Below are positions 49,101 through 55,654 of a stretch of 64,000 nucleotides of DNA, piece after piece. Location: assembly GCA_963971305.1 (NCBI GenBank), contig OZ020303.1:15311184-15375183 (forward strand), given 5' to 3'. Within the stretch, counting starts at the first letter, position 1; every line of letters begins with the position of its first letter. The stretch is from Arcuatula senhousia (lineage: Eukaryota; Mollusca; Bivalvia; Mytilida; Mytilidae). A model generated the notes under the pieces. The model made no database searches and had not been told where the DNA came from. It saw only the letters and a program-made list of their open reading frames with translations. Both the position numbers and the translations under genes were made by a program.

Positions 49101-50557
49101 TAATAGATATTTCAATGAGTCATTCTATGTGTGTTTTTTCTATATTTTTCAGTGTCGGTTAATCATAGCTCAGATGAGTAATACTAGATGTGAATTATTT
49201 CATTGGATGTTGATTCCATTATGTGCTATAGTTGGGCTTGTTTTGTTTCTTAAGCTTGGCAGAGTAGAAGTATATTTCCTGTGGTGTTATGCTCTTATTG
49301 TAATAAGTGCTCATGTTCATTTTGGTTTTTGTGTGGTAAGTCATATCAAGTATTTAGATAAAAGTTAAAAATCATGTTTTTAAAGATAAATGATCATGTA
49401 TAAAGATGGATAGGTTTTTCTCTCTTGGACAAAAACTTATCATTGGAGCTTACTTTTGGTAAAAAATTATATAAAAAAATTGTACACTTATGGCATCAAT
49501 GAACAAAAGTTATGATGTACAAGTTGCATGTGGTCTTATCTTTGACGTCATAGGTAATTACAGTTTTACAAGCGTATGGATTGTTCTCAAATCCATCATA
49601 GTCACGAGAAGATAGTGAGCTGTGGAATAAGTGTCAATGACTCAATCATCATTTGGATTTTTTTAAGAATCAACTCTATTAATGCTGCGTTCACACTTAC
49701 AAATAATGCGCATTCAATTCGATTTCAATTCGCATTCAAAAATTTTGACGCGTTCACACATAAAAGTTATTTTAATGCGAATCAATTCGAATTGAAATAA
49801 TGCGGATTATATAATTCGCTATGATGATACGTTTTCGATAATTCGAATTGGATAATTCGCATTCAATGCGCATTGCATTGCCGTGTGAACGGAAACTTAT
49901 ATTCAATTCGAATTATATGACAAGTGCCCTAAATATATCTAATTGCATCAATTAAAAATATATCTAATAGTGCATCAATTAAAAATAAATATCTAATTGC
50001 ATCAATTGAAGATATATCTAACATCAAATGTAACGGAATAAAATCCAAAGAAGGGGTCATGCATGAACTTTAACGTTTATGACGTCATCAATCCTTGATG
50101 TCATAGCAGACTTCCAGGAACCAAAAATCTCCAATGCGAATTGAGTGGTAAAAGATGTGTGAACGGATATCAGTTTCAATTCGAATTGAATGCGAATTGA
50201 AGAAACGTGTGAACGCAAACGACGTTATCGAATTCGCATTCAGTTCAATGCGCTTTGGTAATGAGGATTGAATGCGCATTAAGTGGTTGTACGTGTGAAC
50301 GCAGCATAAAATTGTGTAGTTCTTCATTTTGGGATTGGTATATTTCATAATTATAGATTTGTGAAAATTATTAAATGCAATTATTCTGATTTTTTAATCA
50401 TTTTTTCAAATATGATTAATCATGCAATAACTTATTATACATATTTTATATATTATGTTTTTAGGTTAGAGAATTGTGTGACCATTTCAAGATCAATGCT
50501 TTATCTATCAAACACTCGTCAGATTGACAAATACTGTTACCAGCCACAGAGGGTTGA
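19139..50557 (+). CDS. SELENOI: Ethanolaminephosphotransferase 1 (selenoprotein I), complete, with in-frame UGA
   Basis: Nine exons (19139-19195, 43508-43576, 43789-43981, 45759-46021, 46547-46658, 47010-47058, 48496-48676, 49153-49335, 50465-50557) total 1,200 nt in frame, or 399 residues counting the UGA as selenocysteine. The enzyme moves phosphoethanolamine from CDP-ethanolamine to diacylglycerol or alkyl-acylglycerol in ER/Golgi membranes. The CDP-alcohol phosphotransferase signature D-G-x2-A-R-x8-G-x3-D-x3-D is complete (Asp110, Gly111, Ala114, Arg115, Gly124, Asp128, Asp132). Hydrophobic segments such as [16 protein letters not shown] and LFLLMVTWA fit a multi-pass membrane protein. 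UGA at 50525-50527 (codon 390) follows Ser-Ser-Asp, matching the vertebrate Ser-Asp-Sec site near the C terminus, and UGA at 50555 ends the frame. If the first UGA acts as a stop, the protein is 389 residues. The start ACCACCATGG has a strong Kozak context. Confidence 0.95.
19196..19509 (+). other. Start of SELENOI intron 1
   Basis: Contains a CTCAGTCTCACTCTCACTCT stretch and otherwise nothing recognisable before the target duplication of the Merlin element. Confidence 0.4.
19502..19509. other. Target-site duplication, left
   Basis: AATATATC, repeated exactly at 22306-22313. Confidence 0.92.
19510..19591. repeat. Merlin terminal inverted repeat, left (82 bp)
   Basis: Inverted match to 22224-22305. 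Contains two palindromes, centred near 19546 and 19575. A third, imperfect one follows outside the TIR at about 19612-19645. Confidence 0.95.
20150..21079 (-). CDS. Merlin transposase (IS1016/IS1595-like, DDE)
   Basis: An uninterrupted 309-residue frame. The N-terminal zinc ribbon has CPTC at 37-40 and C62-x4-C67, as in ISXO2-like transposases. Next is a helix-turn-helix-like stretch around residues 83-125, ending [14 protein letters not shown]. The catalytic domain has Asp151 (QIDESLF), Asp216 (IYSDQWKAY) and Glu254 ([10 protein letters not shown]), giving D-x64-D-x37-E. The enzyme would cut at the element's terminal repeats and re-insert it. With no stop codon or frameshift visible, and matching TIRs and duplication, the copy looks young. 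The start at 21079 is the first ATG of the frame; an upstream spliced exon cannot be excluded. Confidence 0.93.
   Translation of the reverse strand: MDDFYTYLAPNVIFSPQPDAVMNYMKDKKLLAQSCTCPTCQSQMELVSRPTSATADGFGWRCNNQRCTKGRTFITIRTGSFFEKSRITLDKWLLTIYLWSQGSKVKTVQQQTQIGEKTVFQMFQYLRDICSTKLLNTPVQLGGPGVVVQIDESLFNHKSKYNRGRRASKEQWVFGLADTSTKPAITYLETVDKRDAKTLLPIIERVVRPGTVIYSDQWKAYHNISSQLQVEHGTVNHSVNFVDPETGVHTQAIESYWAKAKQKFKEMKGVSSDLLPSYLDERMWRDRWGSSDSDAYRNIIAHIAEQYKV
21525..21745. repeat. Reiterated AAGTTAACTT / GCAGTC words inside the Merlin element
   Basis: The palindrome AAGTTAACTT occurs five times within about 190 bp, with interspersed GACTG/CAGTC words, upstream of the transposase gene. It could be a transposase-binding or promoter array. 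Confidence 0.5.
22003..22150. repeat. Two-unit tandem repeat of about 75 bp in the Merlin element
   Basis: GACAAATGACACATTTTAAG with its following AAGAAGCCAAAT stretch occurs at 22008 and 22084, each copy ending with TATGTGTCAAAT. Confidence 0.8.
22224..22305. repeat. Merlin terminal inverted repeat, right (82 bp)
   Basis: Inverted match to 19510-19591; the sequence diverges immediately inside. Confidence 0.95.
22306..22313. other. Target-site duplication, right
   Basis: AATATATC, identical to 19502-19509. Confidence 0.92.
22459..23205. mobile_element. Non-autonomous TIR element with iterated subterminal motifs (747 bp)
   Basis: The ends are inverted repeats starting CAGTCAGGGGC and running about 50 bp through AAATCAGTGATTTTT. 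TTGGA flanks both ends (22454-22458 and 23206-23210) as a probable 5-bp target duplication. The motif AATCACTTGTTTAAGTAT or close variants recurs near 22493, 22557, 22760 and 22799, and inverted at the right end. No protein is encoded. The superfamily is not identified. Confidence 0.8.
23211..24160 (+). other. SELENOI intron 1, no recognised feature
   Basis: AT-rich sequence with small, unsupported open frames. Confidence 0.4.
24167..24673 (+). repeat. GTCGCCTGCAACG-ended repeat with about 175-bp units
   Basis: Starts TATGTCGCCTGCAACGTG, then hairpin partner CAGAAGCGACATA. About two and a half units follow, each with CAGTTTTCCAGGCAACTACA and TTGATATTTGGTATGTAGC. The last unit is cut off where the AGCTCACCTG-family copy begins. 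Confidence 0.65.
24674..26197 (+). mobile_element. AGCTCACCTG-family repeat, copy C (left end truncated)
   Basis: Begins inside the left terminus (GTGAGCTATTGTCATTG, then CGTCCGTCGTCCG) and ends CAGGTGAGCGATTCAGG with the GGGAGCCTCTTGTT terminus. The internal units mix the type seen in copies A and B. Confidence 0.8.
26198..27016 (+). mobile_element. AGCTCACCTG-family, partial tandem copy after copy C
   Basis: Restarts directly at GAACTTTATCTTGAAAACTG, which also occurs at 25035 inside copy C, and ends with its own CAGGTGAGCGATTCAGG and GGGAGCCTCTAGTT terminus. This fits a partial tandem duplication. Confidence 0.75.
27017..28160 (+). repeat. Degenerate tandem repeat ending in the family seen at the left edge
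   Basis: Units carry AAATTAGGGGCC(A)AAAGGGGC and AAGTTTATTCTTGTCAAGTA (near 27402, 27551, 27672 and 27797), about 120-150 bp apart. The right end (28011-28150) is the second copy of the sequence at 133-270. Related units also occur at 55237-55650. Confidence 0.7.
28295..28515 (+). repeat. AGCTCACCTG-family, left-end fragment
   Basis: CATGTGAGCTTATGCCATTA, then GCGTCCGTCGTCGTCCGTT and CTTCTTCTCTGAAACCACTG; no right end is present. Confidence 0.6.
28881..29330 (+). repeat. Chain unit G1
   Basis: Head CTAGCTATAATTTGTGTTGG, hairpin, then AAGTCGCCCAAAATCGCCTT. The body includes ATGGCCGCCATTTTGAAAC and the tail is CAGAAGAATAA. Confidence 0.8.
29331..29788 (+). repeat. Chain unit G2
   Basis: Close relative of G1 (same hairpin, same body). 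Head CAAGGTATAATTGTGTTGG, tail GAAGAATAATAATAATAA. Confidence 0.8.
29789..30406 (+). repeat. Chain unit G3 with duplicated hairpin tail
   Basis: Same head as G1, with a diverged body. The tail unit AAGAAACGGTGCAAAAACAA plus hairpin AAGTCTCCCAAAC / TTTGGGCGACTT occurs twice, separated by (TAA)n. Confidence 0.8.
30407..31167 (+). repeat. Chain unit A1 (shortened)
   Basis: Head CTAGATATAAATGCCATTTC, with internal ATGTCATCATGACCTTTACC and GACAGAAAATCAATACAAAC units. The tail is CATTGGAATAATAATAATAA. About 200 bp shorter than the other A units. Confidence 0.8.
31168..34139 (+). repeat. Chain unit G4 with exact 867-bp tandem duplications
   Basis: Head CAAGATATGATTGTGTTGGG. From 31898 the sequence repeats with a period of exactly 867 bp (starts 31898, 32765 and 33632; the third ends at about 34139) and looks identical between copies by eye. 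Each period contains a hairpin AAGTCTCCAAAC / GTTTGGGAGACTT. The start of the first period is fused to CATCATGTTTA, which in other units lies at a different point of the period. Confidence 0.9.
34140..35108 (+). repeat. Chain unit A2
   Basis: Head CTAGATATAAATGCC, tail CATTGGAAAAATAATAATAA; 969 bp. Confidence 0.85.
35109..36956 (+). repeat. Chain unit G5
   Basis: Same organisation as G4 but with only one full internal period plus a partial one (TTCCATTGAACTCGGAGCAT near 35797 and 36660). Diverged from G4 by scattered substitutions. Confidence 0.85.
36957..37919 (+). repeat. Chain unit A3
   Basis: 963 bp; head CTAGATATAAATGCC, tail CATTGGAAAAATCAGAATAA. Confidence 0.85.
37920..38887 (+). repeat. 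Chain unit A4
   Basis: 968 bp; very close to A2 in sequence. Confidence 0.85.
38888..39862 (+). repeat. Chain unit A5 (975 bp)
   Basis: Head CTAGATTTAAATGCC. Appears identical over its whole length to the next unit. Confidence 0.9.
39863..40837 (+). repeat. Chain unit A6 (975 bp, copy of A5)
   Basis: Exactly 975 bp after A5, with no difference seen by eye, so it is a very recent tandem duplication or an assembly duplication. Confidence 0.9.
40838..41625 (+). repeat. Chain unit A7
   Basis: Head CTAGATATAAATGCC, a shorter body than A2-A6, and an end CATTGGAAGGAGAATAATAA leading into the hairpin array. Confidence 0.85.
41626..42058 (+). repeat. Seven-unit hairpin array (about 60 bp each)
   Basis: Each unit is AAGAAGAAACGTAGAATAAC, then ACATGTCACATCCACGATGT and GGAGTGACATAATAATAA. 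The core folds as TGTCAC-a-TCCAC-GAT-GTGGA-GTGACA. TGTCACTCCAC also occurs near the head of every A unit. Units differ mainly in TAA-repeat number. The long open frames across it are artefacts of the repeat. Confidence 0.95.
42059..42520 (+). repeat. Chain unit G6
   Basis: Nearly the same as G1 (head CTAGCTATAATTTGTGTTGG, tail CAGAAGAATAATAATAATAA) although 13 kb apart. Confidence 0.85.
42521..43133 (+). repeat. Chain end unit with triplicated hairpin tail
   Basis: A body not seen elsewhere in the window (CGAACGCATTTTTGACCTC, CTCGAAAACCGTAAATACCG), followed by three hairpin tails AAGTCTCC(C)AAAC / TTTGGGCGACTT. The last two are 59 bp apart and match the G3 tail. Confidence 0.8.
43134..43507 (+). 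other. End of SELENOI intron 1
   Basis: AT-rich sequence leading to the exon 2 acceptor; no other feature. Confidence 0.4.
43508..43576 (+). CDS. SELENOI: SELENOI exon 2
   Basis: Acceptor CTGTTTTAG, donor GTAAGT. Encodes [20 protein letters not shown] and VVE. Confidence 0.95.
43789..43981 (+). CDS. SELENOI: SELENOI exon 3
   Basis: Acceptor AATTTTAG, donor GTGAGT. Encodes [16 protein letters not shown], then [20 protein letters not shown] and a transmembrane segment. Confidence 0.95.
44176..44275 (+). repeat. Partial copy of the GGCGGATC element
   Basis: CTTCTGGGACTTCTTGTTTCA to CTAGATCCGCC matches the right half of 712-855. It lies in SELENOI intron 3. Confidence 0.6.
44360..45675 (+). 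mobile_element. AGCTCACCTG-family repeat, copy D, in SELENOI intron 3
   Basis: Left end AGCTCACCTGGACC with hairpin partner, right end CCAGGTGAGCGATTCAGG and GGGAGCCTCTTGT. About six core units of the copy-A type, each with GTTGTCAGATGACCCCTTAT and GAAAACTATTGCAGATAGAG. Confidence 0.85.
45759..46021 (+). CDS. SELENOI: SELENOI exon 4 (catalytic signature)
   Basis: Acceptor CTTATTCAG, donor GTAAGT. Encodes [16 protein letters not shown], then [10 protein letters not shown] and [20 protein letters not shown]. Confidence 0.97.
46022..46546 (+). other. SELENOI intron 4
   Basis: AT-rich; nothing recognised besides splice sites. Confidence 0.4.
46547..46658 (+). CDS. SELENOI: SELENOI exon 5
   Basis: Acceptor GTTTGCAG, donor GTAAGT. 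Encodes [17 protein letters not shown] and onward to FEIVCY. Confidence 0.92.
47010..47058 (+). CDS. SELENOI: SELENOI exon 6 (49 nt)
   Basis: Acceptor ACATTATAG, donor GTAAGT. Encodes [15 protein letters not shown] between two split codons. Confidence 0.9.
47059..47635 (+). other. SELENOI intron 6, first part
   Basis: AT-rich sequence with no recognised element, before copy E. Confidence 0.4.
47636..48363 (+). mobile_element. AGCTCACCTG-family repeat, copy E (diverged), in SELENOI intron 6
   Basis: Left end AGCTCACCTGAAC, then CATGTGAGCTTAAGCCATC. The right end is decayed (AGAGATTCAGGCTACTGGG, then ATCCTCTTGTTT). Three to four diverged core units. Confidence 0.75.
48496..48676 (+). CDS. SELENOI: SELENOI exon 7
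   Basis: Acceptor TATTTTGCAG, donor GTAAGT. Encodes [20 protein letters not shown] and onward to FSNIT. Confidence 0.95.
48677..49152 (+). other. SELENOI intron 7
   Basis: AT-rich; nothing recognised besides splice sites. Confidence 0.4.
49153..49335 (+). CDS. SELENOI: SELENOI exon 8
   Basis: Acceptor ATATTTTTCAG, donor GTAAGT. Encodes [18 protein letters not shown] and onward to AHVHFGFCV. Confidence 0.95.
49683..50306. mobile_element. Harbinger-like MITE (624 bp) in SELENOI intron 8
   Basis: Termini TGCTGCGTTCACAC and GTGTGAACGCAGCA are inverted, with further paired sequence inside (AATGCGCATTCAAT). TAA flanks both ends (49680-49682 and 50307-50309), a 3-bp duplication as used by PIF/Harbinger elements. 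The interior is rich in AATTCGAATTGAAT-type palindromes and in ATCTAATTGCATCAATT repeats. No protein is encoded. The superfamily rests on the duplication only. Confidence 0.8.
50465..50557 (+). CDS. SELENOI: SELENOI exon 9, with selenocysteine-type UGA
   Basis: Acceptor TGTTTTTAG. Encodes [32 protein letters not shown], then UGA stop. The first UGA aligns with the vertebrate SELENOI selenocysteine and leaves a tail of nine residues, close to the ten of the human protein. Confidence 0.88.
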
Positions 50558-53380
50558 GTGTTTCCATTATTGTAGTGCTGATCTCTGGTGTTGTGGTTTG
50601 TGGAACAAATTCTAGACTTGTATGATCTCAGATCTTAGAAATACCATAGAAAGCTTTATTTTTTAAGTCAACCATATACTGAATAACAATATCATCTTTT
50701 AAGAGAAGTGGCAGTTTTGTTGCCTGCAATTCTATTTCCAAGTTTTTTCACCCAGCTTAAACAGACAAAGCCCATTAAACGAGACACAGTCATGTGTTAA
50801 ACAAAATTAATATTTTGTGTAATATTATCATACTAGTTGCAATCTTAATTTTAGTTAAAGTAGTATGAATGTATCAATGCTTTAATACATGTAGACTTGA
50901 TGTTTGTACATTTCACTAGACATCACTGATATAACTGGCAGAGCTGAGAACTCCCCATAATTTAACTCCTGGTTTTATAAAGAGTGGGGTACAAAAATTT
51001 TACTGTTGACAGGTTTTTTTTATAATACAGATTTATATCTAGCTTTTCTTTGCCATTGAATACATTTTTACCCATGTTCCAACAATTTCCTGTACATTCA
51101 CTCAGTACTTCTCTTTTTGTCAAAAATACATTCTTTGTTGAACAGGTAATGCAGTCAAAGAAATTAGGAATTGGAGTCCAGTGGACCGACTGAATGCCTA
51201 TTTTCATCAAATTTGCTAATTTTTTCCTATATGTCTAATATAAATTAATGCAAAATTTAACTGGACCAAACCAATTTTTAACTGGATATTTCCAGTAGGT
51301 CCAGCCTAATTTCGAAGACTGGTAATGACATTACCATCCCTGTTACTAACCATTGTTATTTTATATTTGACTGAATTGAAGAAAGAACTCCTTTAGTCAC
51401 AGTATTATGTTTTTGTAAAAATACTTTGCATATTAGAAATCAACTGTTGGAAAAAATACCCCTGCTTAAAAATATGTGTATTAACAAGTTTTCATTCATC
51501 ATGTTTGTTTGTGTACAAAAGACAGAGACTTTTCCAAATACTCTTTGATTTGGTGTTGCAATATACTATTTTCTTTTTATGTTTTTTATTTATTTCTGTT
51601 TTGCAAACAATATAATATACATGTGACGGATCCATCCGGCAAAGCTGGAGATTTGATATAAATGCAGGAGATTTTCAAAGCTTGTTTAATTTACAATTCC
51701 ATGTTAATTGGGTGCACTAGCCTGTGCCAAAAGTACAGGGCTTCATTATATAATTTCCACTGTTAATACAATCATCATGTCAATTACGGCAATGAATCTT
51801 TAATTAATACTTTCACCTGTGAAATTAATGTCTGACTTATTGACAAATACCTAGAAACATCGGAAATATTTATGACTGAACAATTAAAATGTCTATAAAA
51901 TTTAGATTTTTTGAAGTTTTGAAAAAGCAGAATATTACACAAAAAGTTGGGAGAATGGGAGATGGGTCAAAAAGTCAAGAAAATTTGGTTCCCTGCAGGA
52001 GAATCACAAGTGTGATATGATGATTCCACTGAAACTGACTCGTTTTGATCTTTATACTTTTAATGTGTGGAACTATTTTGTTTTTGTGGAACTGGTTGTA
52101 AGAGTAAACATGTTTACATGAGCAAGATTTTATAAACATTTTTATTTGTATTATATTTTATGAGACAGTTTGTGAATTTATCTGTGAACTGTTAGCAATT
52201 TCTTTCCTACATAAATTATGTGATAAATTATGTGATAAATTATCACACAAAGTTTTCTGAAGAAATTACTTTGAGACCATGTCTGTTGTACAGTAATCAA
52301 GTATTGTGCCATATATTGTACAAAACATTTTCTTTTTGTTTATACAATGTATAATTCTCATGTCCATATCATATTGATGTTAAGTGGTTATGGATGTTTT
52401 ACCTCTGTTGTATAATTATGAATAAAACCTTAGTTAGAGTGAAAAATACAACAATTGTTAACTATAACATACATTAAAGAATATATTTTGTATTTAAGTG
52501 TGGAATCATTTAGTTCGTTGTATGTTTAAGAACACATGTGCTGTGGTCATGTACATGTTTCTACATGTATCATGTTTTTAACTTTTTCATCTGATAGATA
52601 ATTTTTAATCAAGTTTGTCCATAACTGTGGCAGTCTTAGATCAACATTAAAGAAAACAAATAATATAGGGGTGAAGGATTTCATGTTGTTAATAGTTGAA
52701 TAGTGTAATCATGTTATAGAAGAATGTTGTATGAATGTCAAGGTTGTATGTCTATTTATTGAGATATTTGTTTAACATTTTATTATATTTATAACTTAGT
52801 CCATTGCCAAAGTTTTAAGACATTTTCATTGTCTTGATTTTCTCCTTTTAACAAATATTTTACTAGATTTAATTACATGTACCACATTCCATGGAAAGCT
52901 TGTAAGGCTGACTGAACAATGGCAATGGATTGTTTTTTATATAGCGGTGAATAAACTTTTCTCTATTGGTTTTTCCTATTAAGTGGAACCATGAAAAGGA
53001 TTTTTTTTTAAAGCTAGCTGTTCATACTACTTCATTTGAATTTTAAGAATGGTTACCATTTTAACCATTGTAGTTTTAAAAGTTTATTGTTTATGTAATG
53101 ACTTTACAATTTCCAGATCGCAAGACTCAAAAGTCTTAGCATTTTGTTGTAATCATGTGTTATGGATAACAACTTGTCTATGGTTATAACTTTTTTTATG
53201 CTAAAATCATTCTTTCCTTCATCTGTATATTTTCAACCAAACAGTTAAAACCAAAGTTGTGATGGTCACAATCAATTAACTCATAGAATTTACTAGTCTT
53301 AATGTTCAGTATTTTACCTCTGGTTTTAAACTTGTTTATTTATTGTAAAAATAAAGTATTTATTGTGATGTTTTTGTATT
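50558..53380 (+). other. SELENOI: Probable long 3' UTR of SELENOI
   Basis: No gene or known repeat interrupts the 2.8 kb after the stop. It ends in AATAAA followed by GU-rich sequence. If codon 390 is selenocysteine, a SECIS stem-loop must lie here. I found none that meets the consensus well; a weak candidate is at 51620-51660. Confidence 0.5.
53350..53355 (+). terminator. SELENOI: Candidate SELENOI poly(A) signal
   Basis: AATAAA followed within 20 bp by TTTATTGTGATGTTTTTG, a GU-rich downstream element. An earlier AATAAA is at about 52421. Confidence 0.4.
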
Positions 53381-53406
53381 TTTCTCCTAACCATAATGTT
53401 CAATAA

Positions 53407-54192
53407 TTGTTATTTATAATTAACCCTTACTATGCTGACTTGTTTTTCAAAAATAATCAAGACAATCACCAGACAATGAATATGCTTATTAGACCCTCTC
53501 TTACATGTATATATGACATGTTTATGGCCAAGCTACAAAAAGACCCAAACAAAAACCACCTTATCGAATCTTTTAACAATACATATAGGTACTTAGATGA
53601 CATACTTGCTCTAAACAACCCCACATTCTCAAATTTAATAAATGATATATATCCTTAAGAATTAACCCTAAATAAAGCAAACTCGACCGACAGTAGATGT
53701 CCATTTCTAGATTTGGACTTAAGCATTATGATTGGTAGATTACACACTAAAGTATATGATAAACGGGATGACTTTTCATTCCCAATAGTTAATTTTCCGT
53801 TTCTTGAAGGAGACATACCATTAGCTCCAGCTTACGGGGTATACATTTCACAATTAGTCAGGTATGCTCGCATTTGCAGTGATGTGTTTGATTTTAATGA
53901 TAAAAACCGTTTTATTACAGAAAAATTGCTAAAACAAGGTTACCGTTACCACAAATTAGTCAAATCTTTTACAAAATTTGCTCATAAATATGGACATCTC
54001 ATCAAAAAATTTAATTGTACACGTAGATTTCTGATTGTTAAAGAAATATCTCATCCTGATTTTTATAGCAATGTAGTTTATAAAGCACAAAAATTCAAAA
54101 ACAACCTTATGGAAATTAAAAACTGGCTTAAAAACCTTTTGAAAAAAGGATACGAATTCAATGTTTTAGTAAAATCTTTGCATTTGGTATGA
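53407..54192 (+). pseudogene. Reverse transcriptase fragment of a retroelement, one internal stop
   Basis: One frame reads through 53407-54192 with a single TAA (53656-53658). It contains the RT catalytic box in FNNTYRYLDDILALNN, then FPFLEGDIPLAPAYGVYISQ and LLKQGYRYHKLVKSF, motifs of a retroelement RT family spread through bivalves and other marine invertebrates. The N-terminal RT motifs before YLDD are missing or cut short, so it is a 5'-truncated, inactive copy. I do not assign the retroelement class with certainty. Confidence 0.75.
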
Positions 54193-54895
54193 TTTGGCAG
54201 AAATATTGATAGCTTGATAGTAACTTTAAAACGTTAAATTTTCACTTTGTATCCACTGTATTATTTATAAGCACCACAGCGATCAAGTATGTCGGTTCTG
54301 TGTGGTGATACACCTCTAAATCATTCATTGTTTTGACGTCGGATTTAGAACTGATGTATTTGATTCTTTTACATCAATCGATAAATGTTTCTTAGCTAGT
54401 TGTCAGTAACTTCGAGTGTTCTCAAGAGAGTTCCTCCTTGTCTTGTTCTTTTCATACAGTATTTTGTCTTAGGTTCTCTCCTGTTGAATTGAACTTTTGT
54501 CGATTGAGTTTTACAGTGTGTTTTATATGTATGCTTTGTGCAAGCTTATCAATAGGGGGAAGGTTGGATCCAAAAAACTAGTTTAATCCCGCCACATTTT
54601 ATATTTGCCTGTCCTAAGCCAGGAAACTTTGCCAAAGCCTTTATTTGTCCTTGTCATTCTGTGTTAACTGTTTTATGTCAAGAATTGGGTCTTTCGTTGA
54701 TGATTCAGGGATTGGTTTTGATACTTTTGTATTGTATTATAAGTCTTGGGCCAATGCAAGACGGTAAGCAGTGACCTATGGTCATGTTGAAGACTGCTTG
54801 CTGTTTTCTGTTGTGATTTTTTGAATTGCTGTTTGTTTATGTTTGTTGTGTCGCATACACTTATTCCACATCTCAATATCGTCTATGTCTGTCTG
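54193..54895 (+). mobile_element. Probable 3' tail of the retroelement
   Basis: Non-coding sequence directly after the RT frame, including CCGCCACATTTTATATTTGC and CTGTCCTAAGCCAGGA, which I associate from memory with retroelement tails in mussel DNA. The right boundary is uncertain. Confidence 0.45.
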
Positions 54896-55236
54896 TCTAT
54901 ATTTTGTAAGAACAACTTCTTCTGAACTGCTTGATGGATTTTGATGAAACTTTACATCATGGAGATGTGCTTGTGGAATTTTTATTGCCTTCAGATATCA
55001 TATTTTGGAGAATTTAGGACAACAGCATTTTGAAAATACATGTATAGAGATCAGGGGTTATCTTTTTTTTATGGATTAGTATTCCTAGTGTTATGGGGCT
55101 TTTGATTTCAAGACTTAAGCTTGAAGATACTCGATATAAATTTGCTTTAGTACAGTACAGTCACAGCCTTCCCTTGGCCGAGTGGTAGCCACTTGAAAAT
55201 GCACATTAAAAATACAATATTTCAGATATAGACACT
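54896..55236 (+). other. Intergenic DNA
   Basis: Contains a 17-bp tRNA A-box-like word (GGCCGAGTGGTAGCCAC, about 55177) without a B box; otherwise nothing recognised. Confidence 0.4.
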
Positions 55237-55650
55237 CCCCTTTTCACCTGCGTCGCTGAAGGCGAAAGCAGGTCTAGGAGTGGGGTCACTCCGTCTGTCT
55301 GTCTGTCCGTCCATCGCGTTAAAGGGTTCCTGTCTTGTGTAATCTGAATCTCAAAAACCAAACACTTGATCTTTCTGAAATTTTACACAGTGATTACATA
55401 TATATTGAAGATATGCACCTCCCCTATTGGGATCATTTTATCGTTCCGTTGAGAAATTAGGGGCCCTAAAGGGGCCAGTAAAGCGACTTTTTCCATTTTT
55501 TCCACAATAACTTTTGTCATGGTTGACTAAATGCTATGAAACTTTACAGTAATGTTACTTATAATAAAAGGAAGAATCGGGATGATTTTGGGTGTCCCTT
55601 CTTTTTTCATTTTGAAATTAAGGGCCATAAAGGGGCTAAAAAATGAAACT
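55237..55650 (+). repeat. CACCTGCGTCGCTGAAGG-headed repeat
   Basis: Head CACCTGCGTCGCTGAAGGCG with partner CGAAAGCAGGT, then (GTCT)n. The following units contain AAATTAGGGGCCCTAAAGGG and CCACAATAACTTT, as at 27017-28160. It probably represents the left part of that family. Confidence 0.6.
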
Positions 55651-55654
55651 TTTT

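Noticed and set aside
50525..50527. UGA as a sequencing error or pseudogene stop
   Set aside because: All other exons and splice sites of the gene are intact, and the UGA sits exactly at the known selenocysteine position.
52141..52200. SECIS at the ATGAGACAG / CTGTGAAC hairpin
   Set aside because: The helix next to the TGA-GA core is only about four base pairs and there is no basal stem.
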